NCBI RefSeq assembly: GCF_001522545.3
Contig: NC_031769.1
Location: 129,851,613-129,915,612, forward strand
Length of the DNA stretch: 64,000 nt
Direction: 5' to 3'
From: Parus major
Taxonomy: Eukaryota > Chordata > Aves > Passeriformes > Paridae
Below the pieces are notes generated by a model. The model worked only from the letters and a program-made list of their open reading frames with translations. It ran no database searches and was not told the origin of the DNA. Below, one piece after another: positions 26,478 through 38,340 of the stretch (its first letter is position 1; the number at the start of each line of letters is the position of its first letter). The translations under genes were made by a program, and so were the position numbers.

Positions 26478-27180
26478 GTTTCCAAGCAAGAACAGAAGAA
26501 GATGGATGTGGCTGATGGAGGAACAGTTGAGACTTCTTCCCGTTATAGCGGGGCACAGGACAGTGGAATTGGCAGCGACAGCGTTAAGATCAGAATCATT
26601 CAGATCGAGCAGCACAGTGGCACCAGCCAGCACCGCATTGCCCGTCCTTCCCGCCAGTCTTCCATCGTGAAGAATCTCAACTTCATCCCCTTTGACATTT
26701 TTGTTACATCAAGTCGAATCTCATTGATGACGTACTCGTGCACTGCCTCACCTAAGGCAAAATCAGTGCAAGATCAGAAAGATGGTGAGAAGATAAGTAA
26801 AAGCTCCTTGAACCTTCCAGAAACAGTCTCAGGCAGCAGCCATGATATCAAGAAGCCCAGTCAGCCATGCATCTCTTCTGTCACAGCAGACGATCTTTTG
26901 AACAGCAACCCTCCCCTGTCTGCTGGGAGAAAAACAGGTCTTTTGTCCCTGGAAAGTCTGCACGCTTCCACAAGATCATCTGCTCGACAAGCCCTGGGCA
27001 TAACTATTGTACGGCAGCCTGGGCGCAGGGGAACTGGGGACATCGAGCTACAGCCGTTTCTCTATCTGGTTGTGTCACAGCCCTCTGTGCTGCTCAGCTG
27101 CCACCACAGAAAGCAAAAGGTAGAAATATCAGTGTTCGATGCTGGCCTTAAAGGAGTTGCCTCAGACTACAAGTGTACAG
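26478..27180 (+). CDS. VPS13B: VPS13B internal exon (703 bp, phase 0/1), Ser-rich linker
   Basis: This large exon gives the clearest identification of the gene. From 26478 it reads V-S-K-Q-E-Q-K-K, then SSRYSGAQDSGIGSDSVKI, RIARPSRQSSIVKNLNFIPF, a polar Ser-rich segment, then HASTRSSARQALGITIVRQ and a hydrophobic stretch ending KGVASDYKC. This combination matches vertebrate VPS13B as I know it. It covers 234 full codons plus one base, so it ends in phase 1, with acceptor tttgcag and donor gtaaga. The middle (roughly codons 90-150, around KSSLNLPETVSGSSHD) is Ser/Lys-rich and probably a disordered loop out of the lipid-transfer groove. The flanking parts are beta-rich. No stop or frameshift. 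The open frame runs on into the intron for a few codons to a stop at about 27192. Skipping this exon would break the frame. Confidence 0.96.
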
Positions 27181-29315
27181 GTAAGAGCATTTAACATCCA
27201 GTCCTGGTTATAACTGTGAAAATGATTGCACAGCTCAGAGTTACAGAGGGTGGTGGAAAGTTCTCCTGAGAGAACTTCAGGACATCTTTAAATATCAGTC
27301 ACTAAATATACATATTTTTAGGATTATACCTCACAGCTGAATCAAGTTAAGTGTGTAAAATGTTTGAAATTAATTAAGATCTAACCTTTTAGCAACCAGT
27401 TCTTCCTGTTTCTTAGTATTGCTTTCTCATTACCAAATTGTGACAGGGATTGTTGCATTGCTGTAACCTCAAAGTTTTCTAAGGAAGTAAAAATTGTAAG
27501 CCAAGGTAATTTCATAAAGAGCATCTTTTATGACTGAATGTCACAATATTTTCATATACTAGCCTACCAGTAAAATGTAAAGATAAACACTGTAGAAGCA
27601 CCTGGTGTTTTGGACATAAGCTGTAAAAAAATAATTTGATCTTTCAAACAGCATCAAGTGATGTCATGTATTTTTAGTTTTTATTCAATTGAGCAATAGG
27701 GTTTTGCAGCAAATTCTATCTCTTAAAAATGCTTTTTTTTTTAAATTCCATATGCAAAGTTTATAGCTGTTCAGCAGAAAATACTCTCTTTCTGCCTTAT
27801 CTGTACTGCTGAAGACAGAAATCAAATGATTGCAATTCATTTGTCTAGCAGTTAGTACAGGGTATAATGATTTCATGAGATGAATCTTTATGGAGTGTTA
27901 CCCCAAAAAGTGTAAATGACTATGCAGGGCTCCAGGTGAACATACAGCCAGAATGATACGGGACATCAGATTGTTTTTTGAATGAGAGCTGTAGGTATTG
28001 CTGGTTTTCCCTTGCCACTATTTCCTGCACAGCAGTTGTGAAAAGTAGTATACTTTTCTGTGCAACTTCACTAAATCTTTGCTGAATGAGATTGTATCTT
28101 TTGAAAAGTAGCACTAAAATAATGTGCTTATGAAAAAGACAAAAAATGCAATTAAAACTGTTCTTAGAAATCTGAATTGTAGTGGAACTTTTAAGAGGGA
28201 TTAAACAGTGAGAAAGATTAGGCAGTGGAAGAGAAGATACTTAAAACATGGAGATTTGTTCTCTGCTACATTTTATTAATCCTTCTTCTGTTTTCATCTT
28301 CCTTTGCTGTTCTTGTTCTGTTCTGCCTTGAACAAAACACATCTGTGTCATGAATTTGATTTACTCCAGATTCTCGTGTGTATTTTTTAAACACTACATA
28401 AAATGTGGTCATTGCAGCAATTAATGTGAAGAGAATTCACAAAGCAAAGCTTGAAGAAAGCTTGGAGAAGGTCTGAGATCACATCTTCAGTAAGTTACTG
28501 CTTTGGAAAGATGCAGCAGGACTTCTTCATTTCTCATGTCTGAGGCATTCGAGCGTGTCCTTAGTACAAGCTGCCACCACCAATGAACTGGGCAAGGTTC
28601 TGCCCATTCTACTTCTACAAATGATTCCTGAAGTATTTCACCATCTTCATGTTTGTGACAGCAAATCTACAAAACACAAGCTGTAATAAAGTCTTCTTAC
28701 AAATTGGAAGTGCATCAGAGGGCACAGAGGCATGGCGAGAAGTCTAAATAATGTGGTAGGAACATACAGCCCGAGAGCTCCTCAATCACCATAGGTTGCT
28801 CAACTGGAAGACCAAAGATTAGCCAGACACAGCTCTTACCCTTTTCTTTTTGTCTCCATGTTGGGCAAATGTAAAAGAGTACTACCTCCAGGTAGGACTC
28901 AGACATTATATGAGGGTAGAAGTCCTGGTCTCATCCTGCAGCCTTTGTGGGCAGTAGATCAGTACCTTCCTCGTGTATCACACAGAATCCTGTGCTTGCT
29001 GCCAAAGCAGTGGCGCTCTTTTCAAAAGAGTTTGGGAGGTGGATGCCAAAGTGCTAGTACCTAAAAATACCATCCTACATGTGTCAATAAAATTAGGACA
29101 CACTTCAAGTTACACACTAATTCATTCAGCAAAAGAGCTAGTATAAAGTTTTTATTGCCTCTTGTTCAGGAACACCTGCTGTGCTGCTAATAGCATCATT
29201 TGGGATTAATGTTGTCATACCACTATAGTAACATGTTAGTTTGGAAATTTCTATTTTTTTCATTTCTAACATGTATTAGATGGAAAATAGCCATGAACTA
29301 TATGTGTTTCATATA

Positions 29316-29338
29316 TGTGTGTGTGTGTGTATGTGTGT
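29316..29338 (+). repeat. (TG)n microsatellite
   Basis: An imperfect GT dinucleotide run interrupted once by an A (TGTGTATGTGTG). It is short and probably polymorphic. Confidence 0.85.
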
Positions 29339-31855
29339 ACCTATTACACACACTCTATATATTGCATATCATATAATACAGAACAAGAAGCTCTTTGTGG
29401 CATTTTTTGTGCTGCTGTGGTTGATTTCATCAATCAACCAACACCAACTTTTCTTGGTATTGTGACTATTTGCTGACAGTTTTGTCTGAAAGAGATGTAT
29501 CATCAATATGAAGAACAATACAAAGTTTATTTAAAAGACCCAAGTTAGTTTCCTTCTGAGAGTACATACACATGCACTATATTCCTTTATTTCTCTGTGT
29601 ATCAAGGACCGGAGAGTGGGAAAAAGACATAAATGAAGTTTAAATTCCAGTGAATGTTGCTAAACCATATTTCCAGGTAGCCTCTCTAGAGGACTGCTCT
29701 TCTGTGTATACATACACATGCAACTAACTCTATATCTAACACAGAATGGGGAAGAGAACATAATCTAAATTTAAAAGATATATTTTAACTGGATTATAAG
29801 AACTGAGGGAGTATCCCCTTGGGAAAAAAAAGAAAAGACTAATAACCAAATCACAAACCTAATGAAAATACTGTGATGAAGACTGGCAACAGCACAGCAG
29901 CAGCAAAAAAATTCAGGCCTATAACATTGCAAATTTTGATCACAGCCTAAAAATTGAGACTTGTCTGTGCAAAAGTAAAATTACATTGTTATAAAGTTTT
30001 GTTGGTAATCCTATGGGGGTGTTTCCTCATTTCTTAAACTAATATGGTTAAATTTTGTAGTTAAGCTGTATATGAAATATTTACATTACATTAAAAATAT
30101 GCTAATAAAATCTCCCCCATTTAAAATCATTCTGTGCATTCTACAGCATGTACACTGCATAAGAGTATTTTAGGAATATTTTAAAACATTTGGAAAAATT
30201 GTTTCTATCAATTTTGGTGTGAAATTTTGAAGACTTGAATACTGTTCGTTCAACAATTATAGATTTGGGTCTTGTGAAATACTGTGCTATTTCTTACAGC
30301 TTTTATAAAAGAAAAAAAACCTACAGTTCTGAAACAACCCTCAAATTTCTGCAGAGCAGAAGCAAACACAGAATTGTGTGAAAAATTAGGAAGGTCTTAT
30401 TTTTTGGTTGATATAAATTTCTCAAAAATCTTTAGAGTAAAGAAAACCTGGTGATAGTCTGGATCTAGTTGTGCTTTTCATCCCTCACCTCCCAGTAGTG
30501 TACTTCTAAAAAATATGTTGTTTAGCTGTAAGTCAACAAAGATTTTCTAGACTTTAGAAATGCTTCTAATAGGTAATTTGATGACAGTCTATTTTATGAA
30601 CCTTTGTATAAAACAGGGAAATTATCCTTTAAATTGTACCAACATGAATTTTAAAGAGAATAATAGTTAGTCCCGGGCTGGTGACAGAATTAAGGGTTAC
30701 TGCTTCATGATGGTTTACTGCTTTGAACATTGTGTAGAAATGAAGATTTTTACTGTTATGAAGCCATATGTATTTTATTTGGGACAAGGGCTTTGCTATT
30801 AGTTTTGAATAGAGCATAAAATTCACAATCTTGCACATTAAACTATCACTCCCTTTGTGAGACAGTATTGTACAGTGGCTGAAACACCAAATTTCATCCA
30901 AAGAACTTGGCTTCTCTGACACTAGCTGTGTTATTCATTTTTAGCTTAATTTCTGAAACGAAAGAAATAAGAACTTAAGAATTATATAGGAGGAAATAGG
31001 CTATTTAAAAGTTCTGTAATCTTAGTTTATTAATTATCAGTCAGTAGCAGCACATTTCCGTCAGACCAGTCTCTGTACGTGGGAGCATTTGCCTGCCTGG
31101 CAGCTAAAGACCCAATGGTTGTGCTTGCTTCCTCAATCTCCTCTACAACCAAATCCACTGGCAAGTCAGTTTGTAGAAGCAGGAGACTTACTAGGTTGTT
31201 GAAATGTAAGCTCAGTTTTCTTATGCTTGTGCTAAACTTCTTCATTTGTGTTTTGTAGTTGCGCAGCTTGATTATAATTATTGCTAGTGCGAGGTACAGG
31301 AATTTGAAATCAAAGTAAATAAATTAATGGAATAAATTTTAACTCCTTAATAAGTGGCACTAAAAAGACTAGTTGGTCCTTGTGTTTACTTGTGAGATTC
31401 TGTATAAATAGACTGAAAGATACTGTAAAATGACCCTTTTGTATTAAATGCTCATCCTATATTTAACAAAAAGGCATCTGCTAACTGTTAGTTTTTACTA
31501 ACAGAGTTTTGGCCATTTTTACTTAAATAAAAGTGGGTGCAATTGTTTCTAATGTAATCTCATAAGCTGCTTTTATAAATATTTTTTTTAAATCTTTATT
31601 TGCTTTGTTTCAGGTAATGTAATCCAGATACAAAATTGCCTCATTTCCTGACCACTGTGCTCTGGGCATTCTTGAAAAATCTTTTTTCTATTTGTTTGTT
31701 TGTTTACTTTCAAAGAGGAGGTTGTGGTGCTTGGTTGTTTCAAGGGAGAGAAATTTCTCAGTAAATATCTGTTATGCATGGAATCTCTTCAACTTCCGCC
31801 AACGACTCATTTGCAAAGAAACAGTCATTGTGAGGCCGTCCAGAATTATTCTTGA

Positions 31856-31879
31856 TTTTTATTTTATTTTATTTTATTT
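31856..31879 (+). repeat. (ATTTT)n microsatellite
   Basis: Four to five copies of the pentamer ATTTT in the intron. Nothing else is attached to it. Confidence 0.85.
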
Positions 31880-32469
31880 GACACCCACGCCTTTGATGGC
31901 AGGGGGTCCATGAAGAGCAGATGCAGTAGCTAAGACCACATGTAACCTCTGATCTAATGGAAAGCCTTTTCCAGGTTTTTGCATGAAAAGCAGCACAGAC
32001 TGGCTCTGGCGGGAAGCCTGATTCACTGCCTCTCTCAGCCTGTGCTTCCTCCATGGCAGAGAGAGGTTAAATTTAAAGCTGTTTCCTCACATAGCATTGA
32101 GGGAGTTCTGCTGGAGTGTCACCTGTTCCCCTCTGGGTATATTTATTGTCCAATACATCTGCAGTCATGGATGAGGGGGGAGCAGTGCAGCCCCCACCCA
32201 TAAAGCCAAATTGGCCTGGGAATGTGCATTCCTCAGGTTACTTTAGTGCTCATTTTTGAGCTTCCTGACACAGCACTTGTGAGTACGCTAGCAGAAATGT
32301 TTTTCTACTTGTTTTCAAAACGGTTTCCACTGGACTTTAAAGAACACAAGACCAAACATTCCACTTCAGAATTTCAAATGCGGAGATGATTGCAGCATCA
32401 TACTGGCTTTCAAAATTGACTTCAGACCAAAATATGATTCATCCATTGAAATAAAAGCAGATTGCAGTG

Positions 32470-32600
32470 CTGGTTTGGGCTGGGTAGCGTTCCAGCGGAG
32501 CAGGCCAAGCTGCCGTCCCGCACACGCGCTCGGTAGCCCTGTCCCCTGCCTGGGGCTGACGGGCTCTGCGTCCCTGAGCTCCCCCCTTAAAGCCTCCCAC
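32470..32600. other. CpG- and GC-rich pocket in an AT-rich intron
   Basis: Within otherwise AT-rich intron, about 130 bp carry a cluster of CpGs (GTAGCGTTCCAGCGGAGC, GCCGTCCCGCACACGCGCTC, CTGACGGGCTCTGCGTCC). The stretch is too short to meet usual CpG-island criteria. It could be a regulatory element or internal promoter, or simply a local composition change. There is no splice-site or promoter motif that settles it. Confidence 0.45.
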
Positions 32601-33287
32601 AGGCTATGCCCCCTTAGCTGGCCTGGCTGTCAGCTACAAATAGGAACAAAGACACATTTTGGAGAATTAAAATCTTCAAGATACAAAATTGCCCCTGCCT
32701 TCCTCATTTATTTTCCCCTTACTCCCTGTTCTTCTCAGAAGTGTGGAATATGCTGTCTGCTGTTAACAGAAGACCAAGGGGATAGCAGTGAAATCAAAAG
32801 CTTGCAAATTCAAACCAAGTTTAGGAAGATATTTTATAAAGTGAAGCTTGGAGCTGAGGTCTGGATCTCAGCAAGGCTAAAAGTGGCTTTGGATGTTTGG
32901 GTGAATTAAAAAATAGCCAGATTTAATTTTTTTAATTAAAATTTTTATTTTAGAGGGGAGGGAAGAAGGTAAATGTGGATCTGTTGAAGGCTTTCCCTTC
33001 TGAGGCTGACAGATTTTAAATTACAGACTTGAAATTTAAAGTCTTTTCAATCTGTGATAGTTGTCTCACGATTTTCCTTTTGCTACCACAGACAAATTTT
33101 TCACATTGTGTAGAGGATAAAATTTCTGGCCATCTTCACTGTTCCTTGCCTCTCAATCCTTTCTTTTCTCTCTCTTGGCTTGCTGTGGAGTAATTCTAGC
33201 CTCTCCTCTTACTTATATATGCATCCCCTGGGTTTTCTCCAGCATTTTCTTTACACAAATAACTGTGAATTTAAGTGTTGATTTTTG

Positions 33288-33560
33288 GGAGAATCATAGA
33301 AAATGGAAATGGAAATGACCTATTATAATACATTATTCAGAACCAGTTCCCTGCTGATGCATAATTGTTCCCAATTGTATATTTTATAGTGTTCTGTCAA
33401 GTGTATTTTTAAACATTCTGAATGCCTCCATCATTTCCTTGAGAGACAAGAGTCCTTTTTCTAATAGCTCTTTTCATCATGAATTCCTCACTTTTCAGTC
33501 TAAAGTTCTTTTTTTTCATTCAATTGCTTTTCTGTTTCCTGTACTTTTGGCATAAGGATT
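33288..33560 (-). mobile_element. Possible very old CR1-like LINE 3' fragment
   Basis: The + strand reads GAATCATAGAAAATGG, then a diverged stretch, then CTGAATGCCTCCATCATTTC and a block resembling 'ttgcttttctgtttcctgt'. This order resembles the reverse-complemented 3' end of ancient sauropsid CR1 copies. Similarity is weak and by eye only. Confidence 0.35.
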
Positions 33561-34820
33561 GGTTGACTGATAATTAATTTATTCCTTTCCTGATTCATTA
33601 TCCTATGAAAATGCATGTGCTGTTTTCTACCTTAGAAGATATTTTAATAGGGACACATCTTTAGGTTGTTTGACCATTGAGATATATATTTGTCTTACCC
33701 TCATACATTCTATTTGCAGCTCCCTCCAAGTTTTTGATATACACAAGCATAGTCAATTTCAAAACCTCTGGATTTTAGCTTTTTTATCATTACATAAAAA
33801 AAACCTGGCATTTTTGGCTGGACAGCCAAGACTGTTACCCAGGTTCCAAATTAACTCTATGCCACAGGCTTGCAAGTACTCAGGCTGGCTCTTTGCATGT
33901 GCTTTGATATTATCACCTCTGATGCAAAATTGTCAATGCAATACTCCTGCTTCCAAAATTACCTCCATGTCACTTGAACTTAAAGAACACTTGAACTCAG
34001 TAAAACCAGTGCTGGGTTAAAAGTAATATATTTTGTTGGACTTGCACTAATTTTGTGCATTGAGGTTTCTTCATGCTGTGTTCCTAATATGTAAATTTTG
34101 GAGACCTTATTATTTACATATCCCAGTCCTGCAATGCCCCATGTGATGAAGACATGACAGAGCAAAACAACCTCCCGAAAGTCCCATGGTTGCTTTATTT
34201 TGTGGTTCTGTGCTTAAGTGCTGAAGTTCTCAGTGGCCTGAGGGCAGTTTGTGTAGTTAATGAAATATGTCATGCAGGGATTTTCTGCTATGTAAGCTCT
34301 TTTCATCAGAGATACTTTCAGCTTGAAAGAGCTACAACTTTGAAATAATTATTAGGTATTTAATAACATAAGCACATCTTAGGATAATAAGACTGCTTGT
34401 AATTGTATTTTACAAAACAAGCATTCAGCTAAATGTAGTGGATTTTCTGAAAAGCTGGTGCAAGATATAGGTTGCTATATACAGTATGTGATATCTTCCA
34501 GAAATGAGACAAAATTTTGGCATATTGCAATGTTTTGTGCCATACTGGTACACCTAAATGTTTATATTAATACTTACAGAGGAACAGTAATTTAGGCATG
34601 AATTTAATAAATTCACTGATGTTCATTGAGCAATATTCAGTCATTTTTACAATGCTTTACACTATATGTACTGAAAAACATTAGAATGTTAGCTGCTTAC
34701 AATGATCTACCAGCACAAAATAAGGTATTATTTTATAGATCCAAGTCAGAGATAACACCCTTGTTCAAAACAGCTACCAATCTGTGTTTTGGAAAAAATG
34801 TGTACCTTGGTGCTAAAAAG

Positions 34821-34905
34821 GATGATGATGATGAGTAATAGTAGTAGCAGTAGTAGCAGTAGTAGCAGTAGTAGCAGTAGTAGCAGCAGTAGCAGCAGTA
34901 GCAGA

Positions 34906-34974
<69 letters not shown>
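34821..34974 (+). repeat. Compound trinucleotide array: GAT, AGT/AGC mixture, pure AGT
   Basis: The array begins with four GAT units, then shows an ordered mixture in which AGTAGTAGC recurs as a 9-mer about four times. It shifts to AGTAGCAGC, then five AGC units, and ends in about 18 uninterrupted AGT units to 34974. One frame reads as a long run of Ser, but it is intronic and not a gene. On the opposite strand the units are ACT/GCT. Long pure AGT at one end and interrupted units at the other suggest recent expansion at the 3' side. Confidence 0.95.
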
Positions 34975-36434
34975 TGTTTCAGTATACTAGAAAAATGCTG
35001 GGCACAAGATATTCCCTAAAACAGATTTACCCTATAGAAAGGGGAATATGTCACAACACTCTGGTTATTGTAATTAAAAGAAAAGAGTTAAGAATCATAA
35101 AAACGTAGGAATTCTCATGGAAAATATACATATCTGTTGTATGCAGTGACAGCTCTTAAATAACTGTTGAGAGCTGACTTTATAAATGTGCAGCAGGAAT
35201 AGAGGGAAGAAAAGGCTGTAATGTATATGCCATACAGTACAAATACTGCTGTAAAGTCATTGCCTGAAAATTGATCAAATAAAAACAAAAGAATGTGCTA
35301 ACTTTTGATCTTTTCCATATAGATCTAAAGTCATGATCAATTGGTTTCAGTAGGTTCTTTGAAATCACATAAGGGTTCATATGTGCCAAGTTTTATATGA
35401 ATCACATGATAAGGTCAAGAAACACAAATTCCAAAGCTGACTTTATATACCCAGTCCACATATGACTGTGATACCACAATACCATATGTTCACTATAACA
35501 GTGAGTATGTAAATCCTGTTCCTGAAAGGAATTAATTCAGTAAAACTCAAAGCAATTATAGAAGTTTTTAATTGACTGAAAAGGAGAGAATAGCTTCAAG
35601 AAAATCTCCTTAAGTTGAGGATGAGACAGACATTCAATGATCAACATAGGAGACTCAATAATAAACAATGAGTGATTATTTTTTAATTTAAGACCATAAT
35701 GCCAGAATTGAGAATGTTTATAATGAAGGTCATGAGTCCCTAAAGATTAAAAAGCCTTTTTTACGCAACTGTTTTTGCTATGTGGGATACGTGGAAAATG
35801 AAGACAAGAACAGCCCTTGGATGGATTTAATGTACTTCCATTGTATTACAGACTGATCAAAGGAACACCATTCAAGGTGGTACCCAAGAATAGCTACTGA
35901 TTAGCTATTGAATGAAGCACTAAAGGGAATGATACAACTGCACTGTTGTCATGCTCTGTTCCTGAGCTCTCATACCATTCTGAGTTTTTGCCTTTGTAAT
36001 TTACCTTTCCATTGTTATTTTCTCTACCAAACAATGACAGTAAAATCTAGTAGCAGGTTTTGAGCACAAACTTTCTTGTAAGGAATCCTTAAGTGTCATT
36101 ACATAATCATTAATTAAAGCTGAAATTATGTGCTATTTCCTGTCATCTTGTTTTATTGATGTATTTTACTCATATTTTACATGGTATTTTTGTGTGTTTT
36201 CTATATTTTTTGTAATTAGAGCTTTGTCCTCTTGCCCTTGAGTGCATGCATTATTCTACACATGCATCTGTCTATAGGTGCAAATGCTATGTAAACCAGT
36301 TATATTAGGTATAATATTTACCATTATTACATTTAAAACTTTTTAATTTTGTCCAGTCAATTTTGTATGTAGCATTTTGTAATATATCATATTCCTGGAA
36401 TACAATTAATGACTGTGATGATTATCATCTGTAG

Positions 36435-36572
36435 ATCCTGGGAAGACATTACCAGAAGCTCTGGATTATTGCAAGATTTGGTTGCAGACAGTAGCAGGAG
36501 AGGTAGATGCTAAAAGTGGGATTCCACCTCCTCTTATCACTGTGCAAATTAAAGACTTCCTTAATGGACCAG
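36435..36572 (+). CDS. VPS13B: VPS13B internal exon (138 bp, phase 1/1)
   Basis: The last base of the previous exon plus the first two bases here give Asp. The frame then reads P-G-K-T-L-P-E-A-L-D-Y, IWLQTVAGEVDAKSGIPPP and TVQIKDFLNGP, leaving one base for the next exon. The pieces match vertebrate VPS13B at this position and join exons on both sides in frame without a stop. The donor is an ideal gtaagt. The acceptor region is odd: the bases before ctgtag (gactgtgatgattatcat) hold few pyrimidines. Because the length is divisible by three and both phases are 1, skipping the exon would keep the reading frame. A CR1 tail lies only about 70 bp downstream of the donor. Confidence 0.95.
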
Positions 36573-36640
36573 GTAAGTGCTGCAGTTTAATCTTTCTTTC
36601 CTAAAGTAATCTGTTTTTAAATATTCACACATAGACACAG

Positions 36641-36745
36641 GATGGAGCCCTGAGCAACCTGATCTAGTGGAAGGTGTCTCTTCCCATGGCAGGGGAGTTT
36701 GAAGGAGATTAAGGTCCCTTTCAACCCTAATTATTCTGTGACTCA
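36641..36745 (+). mobile_element. CR1 LINE 3' tail (~100 bp), sense orientation
   Basis: Reads like the last ~100 bases of avian CR1 in sense: GCCCTGAGCAACCTGATCTA, GGAAGGTGTCTCTTCCCATG, GCAGGGGAGTTTGAAGG, AAGGTCCCTTTCAACCC, and the terminal ATTCTGTGACTC in place of the usual ATTCTATGATTCT end. It is strongly 5'-truncated and sits close behind a coding exon. Confidence 0.88.
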
Positions 36746-38286
36746 GTGATATCAGATAATCAGAAATGTATTGTATTCCTTGTTCATGAATGTGAAATTT
36801 TCCTCCAGCAATTATCCTGAATGAAAGTGAAAACTGGGGAATGGGCAGTCCTGGACCAGTCATTGGTTTAAGGTCTAATTATTAATTTTCTTCCCACAGT
36901 ATGTTTAGAAGGGATAAATTTGTCAAATTTCCAGCAGAATGAAGCCTACCTGCCTCTAGTTCTAGAAAACCTAAATGTTATTGCAGTTGTGTTTAGAAAA
37001 TATGACTTTTATAGTGTTTCTGAAGACTTTTCTAAGCCATCTTCTCTTCGGTTCTTTGAAATCTGGATACCTGGCACTGGAAATTCCAATCACCCAAAGT
37101 GCTGACACTATAAAATTTAAAAATTAGTGATACTGTGTTTCTTTAATTAATGTAAGTGGTGTAGTGTAGAGGTTTGTTAGTATTTATGTAACATAATGTG
37201 ACTTGAAGTTCCTCTCCTAGAGCATCAGAAATTTCTGCAAATTGCATTCTCTATTTTGTGATGTATTTATAGCTACATTACAATGTAGAATAATTGAGGT
37301 TATAGTGAAACTTAGAAAATACCTAGCAACTATTTTCTCATATGCATATTTGTTATAGTTTTTTTAATTATTTGACTTATTTTTTATCCTGAATATCCTT
37401 ACTTCACACAGCAGAGTGAGCTGTTATCAGTCATTCAGTGAGATGCTCTTCAGTACTGGATTTTCCTGTTCATTCAGTTACCTGTGCATACAGTTTTACA
37501 GCACAGTATCTAATCCTGGATTTGCAGCAGAATTACCTTTGCATGCCTTACAGCTGTAACATCTGAGCACTACAGAAATACTAATTTACCTGCACAACCC
37601 TCACATGGATGATGCCCTTGCCATTTCACAGAAGACAGCTGAGGCACAGAGACATTTAATGTTTTCTCATTTTATTAAGGTTATCAATTTAAAGCACACA
37701 ATTTAGTTTTCCAAAGTACTTGAAAATATAGAATTCGGTGTTGGAAACACAGCTCATATTGTCTTTTGGTAAAGCAGTGATCAGTTCTGAATATCAGAGC
37801 CCAAGACATCAAACTGAGTAACTGGTGAATGAGACACATATATTTGACCCCTGATTATAAATACTGTGGTTAAGTAGCTTGAAATTTTTTTTTTTTGTGC
37901 ACAGGCAGAAGTTTCAGGGAAACAGTAAAGTGTGTGAACAACCTCATCATTGCCCCTTTTCTCTCGTTTTCCATGCTATCTAAAGACATCATTTTGGGGA
38001 AGACTTCTAAAACCACTTGACAATGCAGAGCTTTTGTTACATGGATCCATATTCGGGTACCTTAATAGGCCTTTGCATCTTCAGGCCTACTGCATGTTCT
38101 GCTGCCATTTAAGAATTGAGAATTGATAGTAATGATGGCTTTTCATTCTAATCAGGGACAGCACAAGAGGGGTTAAGATACCTGCTGTCAGGGGTCACTG
38201 CTGCCAGAATGGTTTTATCTTTTTGTCTCCAGTTCTTATGTCCTTTCTCCCCACATTTGTCAGATTTCCGTATTTCCAGACTCTTC

Positions 38287-38340
38287 ATTTGTGTATTCCA
38301 CCTTTCTCAAGGTATTTGTGTATTCCACTTTTCTCAAGGT
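38287..38340 (+). repeat. 27-bp tandem duplication
   Basis: Two head-to-tail 27-bp units (38287-38313 and 38314-38340), each beginning ATTTGTGTATTCCAC and ending TTCTCAAGGT, differ at a single base. The near-identity suggests a fairly recent event. Confidence 0.9.

Larger units (their letters stand above)
27181..36434 (+). other. VPS13B: VPS13B intron (9.25 kb)
   Basis: Donor gtaaga at 27181 and acceptor tctgtag ending at 36434. Contents are mostly unique AT-rich sequence. It holds a (TG)n microsatellite at 29316-29338, an (ATTTT)n run at 31856-31879 and a CpG-rich pocket near 32470-32600. A possible very old CR1 lies at about 33290-33560 and a compound trinucleotide array at 34821-34974. 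Apart from these I see nothing that looks like a gene. The 144-codon frame at 32475-32909 has no recognisable domain. Confidence 0.8.

Noticed and set aside
32475..32909. 144-codon + strand open frame starting in the GC-rich pocket
   Set aside because: Composition-driven; no family, no domain, and unrelated textures in its two halves. The CpG pocket itself is reported instead.
34789..35019. Poly-serine open frame
   Set aside because: Produced by the AGT/AGC trinucleotide array; no splice signals or flanking conserved protein.
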